From a virus, in IMG/VR virus record IMGVR_UViG_3300007760_000088, positions 1 through 25,867 of that record: a stretch of DNA of 25,867 nucleotides; one strand, written 5' to 3'. The notes beneath the pieces were generated by a model, which saw nothing but the letters and a program-made list of their open reading frames with translations, did no database searches and was not told where the DNA came from. Position numbers and translations under genes: made by a program. Below are positions 7,183 to 15,389 of the stretch, piece after piece; positions within the stretch are counted from its first letter, which is position 1; every line of letters starts with the position of its first letter.

Positions 7183-7785
7183 ATGGCAATCACAAGCAAA
7201 CTCACAGCGCTCAATCAGATGCTCTCCATATTAGGAGAGATGCCTGTGTCGAGTCTTGACGCAGAAGCTGCAGTACCCGCTGTGATCATGGCTCAGAATG
7301 TGCTTGACGAGGTCCATATAGAAGTGGACAGCATGGGTTGGCACTACAACACAGAGCAGGATGTTGAGCTGGCCTTCGATTCTAATGGTGATATCTTTGT
7401 CCCTACTACGATTGTGCGTCTCGATGTGAAGGCAGGCAATCATTCAGCGATGGACATCGTCCTACGCGGTAATCGTTTGTATGACCTGAAAGAACATACC
7501 TACACATTCACCACACCTATCAAAATAGACGCTATCTACCACAGGGCTTGGGATGACCTACCAGAGCCTGCTGCCAGGTACATCACAGTCAGAGCTGGAA
7601 GAATCCTGCAAGACAGAGTGATCGGATCGCAAGCTCAGAATGCCTACGCAAGTCGCGATGAGTACACTGCTCTAGTGTCTCTGCGAGAATTCGAGGGTGA
7701 CACAGGTGATTACACGATGCTTCAGGCACCTGATGTAGCTAAGACGATCTTCCGCGGGCCATTGAGTGGAGTGACATCTAGATGA
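7183..7785 (+). CDS. Tail tubular protein A, T7 gp11-like
   Basis: This is the gatekeeper ring protein that joins the portal to the tail nozzle. At 200 residues it is close to T7 gp11 (196). The N-terminus MAITSKLTALNQMLSILGE is typical of the family, which supports ATG 7183. That ATG lies only 13 bases after the terminator U-run and has no visible Shine-Dalgarno sequence, so expression depends on readthrough and an atypical initiation region. Its 3' end overlaps tail tubular protein B by 4 bases (ATGA). Confidence 0.93.
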   Translation: MAITSKLTALNQMLSILGEMPVSSLDAEAAVPAVIMAQNVLDEVHIEVDSMGWHYNTEQDVELAFDSNGDIFVPTTIVRLDVKAGNHSAMDIVLRGNRLYDLKEHTYTFTTPIKIDAIYHRAWDDLPEPAARYITVRAGRILQDRVIGSQAQNAYASRDEYTALVSLREFEGDTGDYTMLQAPDVAKTIFRGPLSGVTSR

Positions 7786-10700
7786 CGCTCATTGCCAGCT
7801 CAGTCCCTAGCCTTCTAGGTGGAGTGAGTCAGCAACCGACATCTGTCAGATTCCCCAACCAGTGCGCTGTATCCGACAATGCCTTAGCTTCAGTTGTTGA
7901 AGGCCTGACCAAGCGACCGCACACTGAGCACATTGCTAAGATCATTGATGGAACTCTGGGGTTGGCAAAGGTCCATATCATTGACCGCGGTGTAGGCGAG
8001 CGCTACGCGGTGATCATGCGGGACAAGGCGCTTAATGTCTTCGACCTGACTACTGGTGTGGAGTTAGGTGTGTATGACTCGAGCGGCAATCTAGCAGACG
8101 CTGCAGATCTAGCGTACCTGGCAAGCGCTGACCCTGTCTCTGATTTCAATGCGGTGACTGTAGCTGACTACACCTTCATAGCGAACGGCAGCAAGACTGT
8201 TGAGCTCAACACGCAGACAAACCCTGACGCGCAAGAAGCAGCGTTCCTGTTCGTACAGCAGTCAGCTTATGAAGTTGACTACAAGGTGAGGCTGCAGTCT
8301 TCTGCTGATGCAGCCCCCGAACTGGTATCACTCAGCACATGGGATGGAGATAACACTTCTGGTAATTTAAAGGAGGTCATGCGGATCAGCTCTATTGTAA
8401 CTGCCGTTGGCACCTGGTCTGGTTCAGTGCTGGGCACCACTTGGAGTCTGAGTTACTCCACAGGGCCATTCGAAATACAATTGGCATCTAACATCAGTGC
8501 AGTGCAGGGTGTCACTGCTGAATACCATAATGGTGCGGTCGACATAACATGCGATCACCCTGGGCTTGACCAGCGCTTTACTATTGATGCGGCTCCAACA
8601 GGGGGCAGCTGGAGTCTGGGAACGATTGTAGACGATACGATTACTGAGGAGCAATCATTAAAGACCACAGACCTGGCGACAAGGCTGGCAACAGAAATCA
8701 GCGCACTGACTAACTGGACAGCGTCTTCGATTGGATCAACGGTCAAGATTGAGCCTGCCAGTGGTGAGACAATTGACCTCCTTGAAGTAGAGGACTCAGT
8801 AGGCAGCACCTACCTGAAAAGGGTTTGGCAGAGCGTCAGCTCGATCTCAGACCTCCCGCTCAATTGCCAAGACGGTCATGTCATCCGTATCAACGGTGAC
8901 CAGTCCAGTAATCAGGATGACTATTTCCTGAAGTTTGCGGCTGAGGTTACAGGCAGTTTCGGACCTGGCGTTTGGGAGGAGGCCCCTGAGCCTGGAATTG
9001 AACAAGGGCTAGACACGCTGACTATGCCGCTGGTCCTGGTGCGTAAGATTGCAACAGATACATTTCCCAGCGCACTCAATGAGGGTGATCCTTACTTCGC
9101 AGCGGGAACTAACCCAGAGTCATACGCGAGTTTTGAATGGACAGACCGCGTCGCGGGTAGCGCTGAAACAAACCCCAGCCCTAGCTTTGTCGGGAAGCAG
9201 ATAAAAGGCATCTTCTTCCACGGAAATCGTCTTGGATTCCTTGCTGATCAGAATGTGATCATGAGCGAGACGGGACTCTATGGGAATTTCTGGCGCACCA
9301 CTGTGCTCACGCTGCCTGATTCTGAACCTGTAGATCTGGGTGTTGGGCACACCCGCGTGTCGCTCCTGAATCACGCAATCCCATTCAACGAGCGGCTGTA
9401 CTTGTTCAGTGACAGGACACAGTTTGTAATACCTCAGTCTGTGATCACCCCCTCTACGGCAACCATTGTCACAGCCGCCGAGTATGAGAACAGCGCAGAT
9501 GTAGGTGGTGTGCTGGTAGGCAGCAGCATCTTCTTCCCATTCGGCACGGACGGGTTTGGCCGCATACTTGAGATGTTCCCAAACTCAACAGATGGGACCC
9601 AGGTCAATATCATTGACTCCACGCAGCACATCCCTCAATACATGCCAGGTGCTATCAGTGCGCTGACAGGATCAACGACTGAGTCTATACTTGCCGCTAC
9701 AAGCACAACTGACACCAATGCGATCTATGTGCTCTCGTTCTTGCAGCAGGGCCGTGAGCGCTTGCAATCAGCTTGGCAGCGGTTTGTGCTTGGAGCAGGT
9801 TCAGAAATCATAGGGGCCGGCTTTATCGAAGAGGTGCTCTACCTCACGGTCAAGCGCACAGAAGGGCTCTTTCTTGAATCAATCACATTTGGAAGCGGGC
9901 AATCTGACACAGACAGCACCTACAGGATAGCGCTAGATAGGCGTATCACTGAAGCAGACTTGACTTCTGTCGCATACTCTGCTGACGATCATGAAACAAC
10001 GCTGACGCTTCCCTACGATTTGGACAACAGCGCCGAGTATCAGGTTGTCACTCGCACGCTGAATGGCAAAAACGATCCCTTCAACCTCCTGGGTGGAACT
10101 GAGGCATTCGAGGGCGGGGGTTGGGTCAGTTCAACGCTGAATCCTGGTGGTGGCGCGGATATAAGCATTAGCCGTAACACCCACACAGCCCCAGATGGTG
10201 AACTGACTGCTGACACGCTGACAGGCTTAGGTGATTCAACGCATGACCTGTCCCAAACGGTTGGCGGGGGCGCTAATCCTATTGCTCCAGTTGTGGGCGA
10301 CAGTTATACCTGGTCGATATTCGTCAAGAAAGATCAGGTAGAAGACACAATGCACTTTGTGCTCGATCTCTACCCCGCGTCAGTCTCCCCCTGGGAGCAG
10401 ATAGCTTTCGCCTTAGACACATCGACTGGCCTGGTGACCTACGACTCCTCAGTCTCACAGGGCCCGCTTGGTGCCTATAGCGCGTCAAGCATCACCTCGA
10501 GCCTGCAAGATGGTGACTGGTGGAGAGTGTCTGCAACGCTCACTTATTACGCACCTTCTGGTGCTAATGTGGTTGATCGCGCACGCATAAGTTTGCGCCC
10601 TACTTCAGGCACTGCCATCAGGTCGATAACTGTCTGGGGAGCTCAACTCGTTAAGAACGATCTTGCTGAACCTTACACAAGGGTTGGAGGCGTAGTTGTA

Positions 10701-11141
10701 CCTCAAGAGTCAAAGACTACAAACACCATTGTGCTGCGCGGGGATTGGACAACGACTCCTCTGTGGCTAGGCGAACAGTATGCAATGAAATACGAATTCT
10801 CTGAGATCAATCTCAAGGAGAACTCAGGGCGTCAGGGGCGCAAGGGTATCGTAGCAACAGCAGAGTATTACCTGCGACACGCTACTGTCTTGTTCGATGA
10901 GACTGGTTATTTCAAGCTCAGTGTGCAGCCTAAGTACCGTGCTGCCACAGTACAGCAGTTCACTTCAAATGTACTAGGCGGGGACATAGGTCTGCGTAGT
11001 GGGCGCGAGAGATTCAGCGCAATAGGCAATGCAAAAGACCTGACGATCAGTATTGAGAACGACTCGCCCCTCCCCTCTAACATTCTAGGCATCGAGTGGA
11101 CAGCCAGGTACAACTCAAAGAGCGCCAGATACGCGATATAG
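7782..11141 (+). CDS. Tail tubular protein B (nozzle), T7 gp12-like, enlarged
   Basis: This forms the tail nozzle. The N-terminus (SVPSLLGGVSQQPTSVRFPNQC) and a middle block (DYFLKFAAEV to LDTLTMPLVLVRK, about residues 380-425) are family hallmarks. The product is 1119 residues against about 794 in T7. One extra block is around residues 190-340. A clearer one is at about 767-970: it starts NLLGGTEAFEGGGW, contains TAPDGELTADTL and WSIFVKK, and ends VWGAQLVKNDLAEPYTRVGG. That pattern belongs to jelly-roll carbohydrate-binding domains common in phage fibres. The nozzle sequence then resumes (LWLGEQYAMKYEFSEINLKE, near 1010). Start and stop both overlap neighbours. Function of the core is sure; the domain assignment of the insert is inferred from sequence pattern. 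Confidence 0.94.
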   Translation: MTLIASSVPSLLGGVSQQPTSVRFPNQCAVSDNALASVVEGLTKRPHTEHIAKIIDGTLGLAKVHIIDRGVGERYAVIMRDKALNVFDLTTGVELGVYDSSGNLADAADLAYLASADPVSDFNAVTVADYTFIANGSKTVELNTQTNPDAQEAAFLFVQQSAYEVDYKVRLQSSADAAPELVSLSTWDGDNTSGNLKEVMRISSIVTAVGTWSGSVLGTTWSLSYSTGPFEIQLASNISAVQGVTAEYHNGAVDITCDHPGLDQRFTIDAAPTGGSWSLGTIVDDTITEEQSLKTTDLATRLATEISALTNWTASSIGSTVKIEPASGETIDLLEVEDSVGSTYLKRVWQSVSSISDLPLNCQDGHVIRINGDQSSNQDDYFLKFAAEVTGSFGPGVWEEAPEPGIEQGLDTLTMPLVLVRKIATDTFPSALNEGDPYFAAGTNPESYASFEWTDRVAGSAETNPSPSFVGKQIKGIFFHGNRLGFLADQNVIMSETGLYGNFWRTTVLTLPDSEPVDLGVGHTRVSLLNHAIPFNERLYLFSDRTQFVIPQSVITPSTATIVTAAEYENSADVGGVLVGSSIFFPFGTDGFGRILEMFPNSTDGTQVNIIDSTQHIPQYMPGAISALTGSTTESILAATSTTDTNAIYVLSFLQQGRERLQSAWQRFVLGAGSEIIGAGFIEEVLYLTVKRTEGLFLESITFGSGQSDTDSTYRIALDRRITEADLTSVAYSADDHETTLTLPYDLDNSAEYQVVTRTLNGKNDPFNLLGGTEAFEGGGWVSSTLNPGGGADISISRNTHTAPDGELTADTLTGLGDSTHDLSQTVGGGANPIAPVVGDSYTWSIFVKKDQVEDTMHFVLDLYPASVSPWEQIAFALDTSTGLVTYDSSVSQGPLGAYSASSITSSLQDGDWWRVSATLTYYAPSGANVVDRARISLRPTSGTAIRSITVWGAQLVKNDLAEPYTRVGGVVVPQESKTTNTIVLRGDWTTTPLWLGEQYAMKYEFSEINLKENSGRQGRKGIVATAEYYLRHATVLFDETGYFKLSVQPKYRAATVQQFTSNVLGGDIGLRSGRERFSAIGNAKDLTISIENDSPLPSNILGIEWTARYNSKSARYAI

Positions 11142-11611
11142 AGATCAGGCCGGCGAGGGCAGAGGACTCGCTTGAGCTTGCTCTGAATCTGCGTGCAGCT
11201 GATTGTATTGAGGTCAAGGCTGCATATGGCTGGGGTCCTCTGGAGGCAGTGGAACACTCGAGGCAGCAGTCAAAGGCTGCGTTTACCGTGCTCTACAAAC
11301 AAGTGCCTGCGCTGATGTTCGGTATTGCTGACATGCCTTCTGAGCCAGGGACAGGGGGCATCTGGCTCTTAGGCACAGATGAGGTCAGGCATTTCCGAAA
11401 GCACTTTGTCAGGCATTCTCAAGACTACCTGTCTGAACTGTGCAACGGTTATCAGATCGTTACAAATTGTGTCGATGAGCGCCATCGGGAATCTATCCGT
11501 TGGCTGCGTTCGATTGGCGCAATATTCATTCATCGGCATACACACTTTGGTGTTGCCCGTAAACCCTTCTTGGAATTCATCCTAAAATGTGTGGAGTACC
11601 CGCAATCCTAG
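11096..11611 (+). CDS. Internal virion protein A, T7 gp13-like (GNAT-like fold)
   Basis: This 171-residue protein takes the place of T7 gp13, an assembly factor for the internal core. The sequence has the family's acetyltransferase-like pattern: IEIRPARAEDSLELALNLR, then FGIAD, GGIWLLGTDEV and a C-terminal NCVDERHRESIRWLRSIGA. Catalytic activity is not implied. GTG 11096 is the only usual start before the conserved region and overlaps the nozzle gene by 46 bases. The conserved part begins near residue 15, at the nozzle stop, so a shorter form from a non-standard start cannot be excluded. It overlaps the next gene by 25 bases. Confidence 0.8.
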   Translation: MDSQVQLKERQIRDIEIRPARAEDSLELALNLRAADCIEVKAAYGWGPLEAVEHSRQQSKAAFTVLYKQVPALMFGIADMPSEPGTGGIWLLGTDEVRHFRKHFVRHSQDYLSELCNGYQIVTNCVDERHRESIRWLRSIGAIFIHRHTHFGVARKPFLEFILKCVEYPQS

Positions 11612-12108
11612 CCATCAGCGCTGGGTCCAGTGTTCTAGGTATAATTTCCCAGCACAACTACGCACGCAAGGTGAACGAGCAGCAGAGTGAAGTTCAGAAG
11701 CGTAATGCTCAGATCGCCCAGATGAGTTTCAACAACCAGGCAAAGGCTCTGAATGCGCGAGAGATGGAGGAGCGTGAAGCTGCAGCGTCCAAACTCGCAG
11801 AGGTGAGCAGGCGAGGCATGAAGGCAGCAGGAACGCTCAGAGCTGCAGCCGGCGGCATGAGTGGTGGAGCACTCGAGGCTGCGTATCAAGATGTACAACG
11901 ACAGGAATTAGACTACAGATTTGGGACAGAGCGCACCTTGCAATTTGGGGCTGCTCAAAGACGCAGGCAGATGGAGGGGCTCCGCGCCGGCCGCGCAGCA
12001 CAGGAGTTGCGAGGTGTCTACACCCCATTACAAACTCCTAATTTCCTGGCCGCACTCGGTCGCATTGCTGCCGACACCGCCCTCTTGAACAAAGGACTAA
12101 CTAGCTAA
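11587..12108 (+). CDS. Internal virion protein B, T7 gp14-like
   Basis: This 173-residue core protein (T7 gp14 about 196) is ejected into the host and, in T7, forms a channel in the outer membrane. It starts MCGVPAILAISAGSSVLG, a short hydrophobic N-terminus typical of the family. A long Gln/Ala/Arg-rich helical region follows (about 20-140), with SRRGMKAAGTLRAAAGGMSG in the middle. The start overlaps gp13 and lacks a clear ribosome site, and the stop is 2 bases before the gp15-like gene. Confidence 0.87.
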   Translation: MCGVPAILAISAGSSVLGIISQHNYARKVNEQQSEVQKRNAQIAQMSFNNQAKALNAREMEEREAAASKLAEVSRRGMKAAGTLRAAAGGMSGGALEAAYQDVQRQELDYRFGTERTLQFGAAQRRRQMEGLRAGRAAQELRGVYTPLQTPNFLAALGRIAADTALLNKGLTS

Positions 12109-12110
12109 TC

Positions 12111-15100
12111 ATGCCCCGCAAACCTGCTGCACAACTGCCTAGCGCTATTCCGTCCCCGCAGGCTGCACCAGTTTCAACCTACTACGATCCCCGCCTCCCT
12201 CTGCCCCAAGCTGACCCTACTGCGGGTGAGCTCCAGAAATTCGCTGACAGCCTCTCCAAGTGGGGCCTGCTGCAATGGAAGGACGACAAGGAGGAGGCTA
12301 AGGCTGCGGCTATCAAGTCTGCCTGGGACATCTCCGACAGCGACCTGAGGGAGTTAGTTGAAGCAGACCTTGCGCCTGACACTCCTGATGTTTATGGGCC
12401 TGATCCTGCTCCTGCTGCTATCACTGCTGAAGCTGCAGCTAAGGAAGCAGAAGACCGTGCGCGACATAAAGAACTGCGCGCCAACTTCCTTGACATGCGT
12501 AGCAAGGGATTGGCAAAGAACGCAGATCCGTTCTATCGCAAGTGGAGGTCGCAGATACTAGCGTCACGCCTCGCTCGTCAATACGGTTCAGATGTTGAGA
12601 TCAGGCTGAAGGAAGCGTATGAGCTCGACCCAGACACTGGTGAGCCTGCGCTTGACTACAGTGACCTGGCGCAGGAGATCTACGGGAAGTACGAAGGGCT
12701 CGTCAGTCAGCTAGGCATTCATGGCGAGGAAGCCTTCGCCCCTCTGAAGGGTGTGAAAGACTCTGAACTCGCAGATCGAGCAATCAGGGAGATCAACGCC
12801 CGAGAGGATGATCAGGCAACGCGGGAGACTGCAGTCGCAGCCACAACTATGATGGTTGAGCTGGCCCTAGGCCCTGTCGCTGGCGTGACTGATGATTTCG
12901 GCCAGGTGGATTACGCTGACCCTGAGCAACTCAAGAAGATTGCGGAGTTCTACAAGGCCGCATGGGACAATGTGGATGATCTGCGTGAGGCTATTCCCGC
13001 GCACATAAAGGCGGCCGCGCACATCCTCTTGCAGAAAGAGCGCGATAAGGAATTGCCAGAAGGTGAAGGGGAAAGGATGGCTCTTGAAATGCTTGAGACT
13101 CTGCTACCTTCTGGTGACGAGGATGGCAAGGGTTTGATCCTGGGAACGAGCATCAAGTACGATGAGATCGTGCAGGCACAGATCTCAGACTTGAAATCTG
13201 AGATTGAGGCTACAGCAGAAAAGAACAACGAGACCCGCGATAAGCGGAAGAGGAAGCGCATCTACGACCAGGCCGCTGCCATTATGCTCGAAGTGCAGGC
13301 AGCCGGGGGCACCGAAGACGAGGCGCTTAAGGCTGCCACAGATGCCCTCGCGCAAGACGGGCTAGACCCTAATGATGCCATAGTTGTGGCGCAACTGGAG
13401 CGCCTTAGTGCAGTGTTTACTGACGCTAAAGACGCAGGCAAATGGGAGCCGACTAAGGCGGCTGATATGAAATTTGAATATCATTCAATGCTGATTGCTG
13501 GTGCCTCTGAATCAGAGATAATCGAATGGATGGTCAGCACTGGTGCACTTAGAGGGGACCCAGATTTCTATGGTCCCATCCTTAGGAATATGAAGAGCGC
13601 TAGCTTTTCCGCGCAGGCTCAGAAGCACCCCCAAATAGTGGATGCGAGGGCAGCAGCACTCGCTCAAATATCTCCTGATTACGGGCCTAAATACATGAAA
13701 GACATGGGTGTCTTACGGACTCAATTGACTCAACTCATGTCTGAAGCGGATACTGCGGTCGAGGCGGTAAAGATCGCAAATGTGTACGGTACTAAATTCG
13801 AGGAGGCCACCACTGCGGAGCGCAATCGTGTAAGAGGTATTGAAGAAAAGTTTCAGAGGCACCTTGATAAGTTCGAGCCCGAAGACGCACGCGCCCTCCT
13901 CAAGCAGGAGCAAGGCACATTAACGCGCCGCACTGAAACGCAATTGAATGAGCGCCTCGGGAGGTTCAAGCCCGAAGAGTTGTGGCGCACGGCGCTTCTA
14001 GGGGATATTGCTAACAAGGTAAAGGTGCACAAGGGGAGGAATGCGTTGTTTGTGGCCGCATCAGATAAGAACAGCGTATTCAACGACGATGACGCATTTA
14101 TCCAGGCTAACAAGGATGCTGGGAGTATTGAGGCTTCTTTGCAGGAAAGGGCACATGATATGTGGAAGAAGTTACGGGGCACTATGCCGCCGGCTGAACT
14201 CATCAACCGCATCACCAACGAACTAGAGCCAGTTGCTGAAGAGAGGTTCTCAACTTGGTATCAGAGTGCGAGTACTACCACTGGGACAGACACGGAAACA
14301 TTAAGGACTGTGGTAATGAAAGGTGTAACCCCTGCACTGCTGGAAGACCAACAGGGGTCTACTCCACACGGCGCTGTCTCTGATCCTAACATTGCCGAGG
14401 CGTTGCAGATCTCTGAGAGGGCAGGAAAAATGACTTACTCGCCGCGGCGCATCCTTCAAAGGCAGACAGAATTTGCTATGGATCCCAATAGCCTGGGCAG
14501 TCTTGCATTTGAGCGTGCGCGAGACATGCGCGATCTGCGTATCTTTCTCGTAGACCGCCAAGCGCTTGCTGGGTTATCTAGTGACCAGCGTGACTCTTTA
14601 GTGATCGCCGTAGCACGCACGCGAAACATAAGCATTGGTAACCTGGTGAGTGGGACAATGACCATTACCGGGCGGGGAGACGCTGCCCCGTGGAAAAGGG
14701 GGATTCAATCTGATCACCAGGTCAACATTTCACCAGAGCACTTGAAAGCTATCGGCCTTTCGTCATTCTCCCCTAAGTCCAATCTCTTTGTACACAGCGA
14801 GGAGGACAGTATCCTGCTCAATATACTTGCTACAGGTGAAGACAGTCAGGGTGCAGCTGTAACTGAGGTCAGCGTGGATGGTGTTGCTGTTCCACTTGAA
14901 GAAGCACAGCGGAGACTGCTTGGTGCGTTTGGCATCTCGGAGAAGTCTGTGGCAAACAAATTGGAAGCTGGAGACTTAGGTGACTGGATCAAAGACATTG
15001 CGGAACAGCAGGTTGCTCTTAGCATTAATTGGGCGGTCTCTGGTCCTATGACACCAGGTGAGCGGAATAAACTAGGCAAGAGCTGGGCTTTGGCCCCAGG

Positions 15101-15389
15101 CACTAAGTTCAAAGAGGCTATGAAGAAGCCGGAGAGACCAAAGGTTGAGCTGGTAGGCCCTACATTGGACTCCTTCAGGAAGTTCTCCAAGTCGCTCGGG
15201 GAGACGCTGGTCACCGCACCAACAACTAAAGATCTTGGGGCATTCCTGCAGTTCGCTCAGAAGCAGGATCAAGCCTGGGCCAAGAGTGGATTTGCTACTC
15301 CAGAATTTATCTGGGAACGCATAGAACGCGATGACGCACTCACTGCCCAGTTCATCAAATACCTCGGCAGGAGCCAGGAGAACAATTAA
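12111..15389 (+). CDS. Internal virion protein C, T7 gp15-like
   Basis: This large, mostly helical and charged core protein forms the ejectosome tube with the gp16-like protein. At 1092 residues it is much longer than T7 gp15 (747). The N-terminus is Pro-rich (residues 1-40), followed by GELQKFADSLSKWGLLQWKD, the usual gp15 opening motif. The rest is repeated charged helices with no membrane segments and no visible enzyme motif. Assignment rests on position, size and the N-terminal pattern. The TAA stop overlaps the next ATG (TAATG). Confidence 0.88.
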   Translation: MPRKPAAQLPSAIPSPQAAPVSTYYDPRLPLPQADPTAGELQKFADSLSKWGLLQWKDDKEEAKAAAIKSAWDISDSDLRELVEADLAPDTPDVYGPDPAPAAITAEAAAKEAEDRARHKELRANFLDMRSKGLAKNADPFYRKWRSQILASRLARQYGSDVEIRLKEAYELDPDTGEPALDYSDLAQEIYGKYEGLVSQLGIHGEEAFAPLKGVKDSELADRAIREINAREDDQATRETAVAATTMMVELALGPVAGVTDDFGQVDYADPEQLKKIAEFYKAAWDNVDDLREAIPAHIKAAAHILLQKERDKELPEGEGERMALEMLETLLPSGDEDGKGLILGTSIKYDEIVQAQISDLKSEIEATAEKNNETRDKRKRKRIYDQAAAIMLEVQAAGGTEDEALKAATDALAQDGLDPNDAIVVAQLERLSAVFTDAKDAGKWEPTKAADMKFEYHSMLIAGASESEIIEWMVSTGALRGDPDFYGPILRNMKSASFSAQAQKHPQIVDARAAALAQISPDYGPKYMKDMGVLRTQLTQLMSEADTAVEAVKIANVYGTKFEEATTAERNRVRGIEEKFQRHLDKFEPEDARALLKQEQGTLTRRTETQLNERLGRFKPEELWRTALLGDIANKVKVHKGRNALFVAASDKNSVFNDDDAFIQANKDAGSIEASLQERAHDMWKKLRGTMPPAELINRITNELEPVAEERFSTWYQSASTTTGTDTETLRTVVMKGVTPALLEDQQGSTPHGAVSDPNIAEALQISERAGKMTYSPRRILQRQTEFAMDPNSLGSLAFERARDMRDLRIFLVDRQALAGLSSDQRDSLVIAVARTRNISIGNLVSGTMTITGRGDAAPWKRGIQSDHQVNISPEHLKAIGLSSFSPKSNLFVHSEEDSILLNILATGEDSQGAAVTEVSVDGVAVPLEEAQRRLLGAFGISEKSVANKLEAGDLGDWIKDIAEQQVALSINWAVSGPMTPGERNKLGKSWALAPGTKFKEAMKKPERPKVELVGPTLDSFRKFSKSLGETLVTAPTTKDLGAFLQFAQKQDQAWAKSGFATPEFIWERIERDDALTAQFIKYLGRSQENN

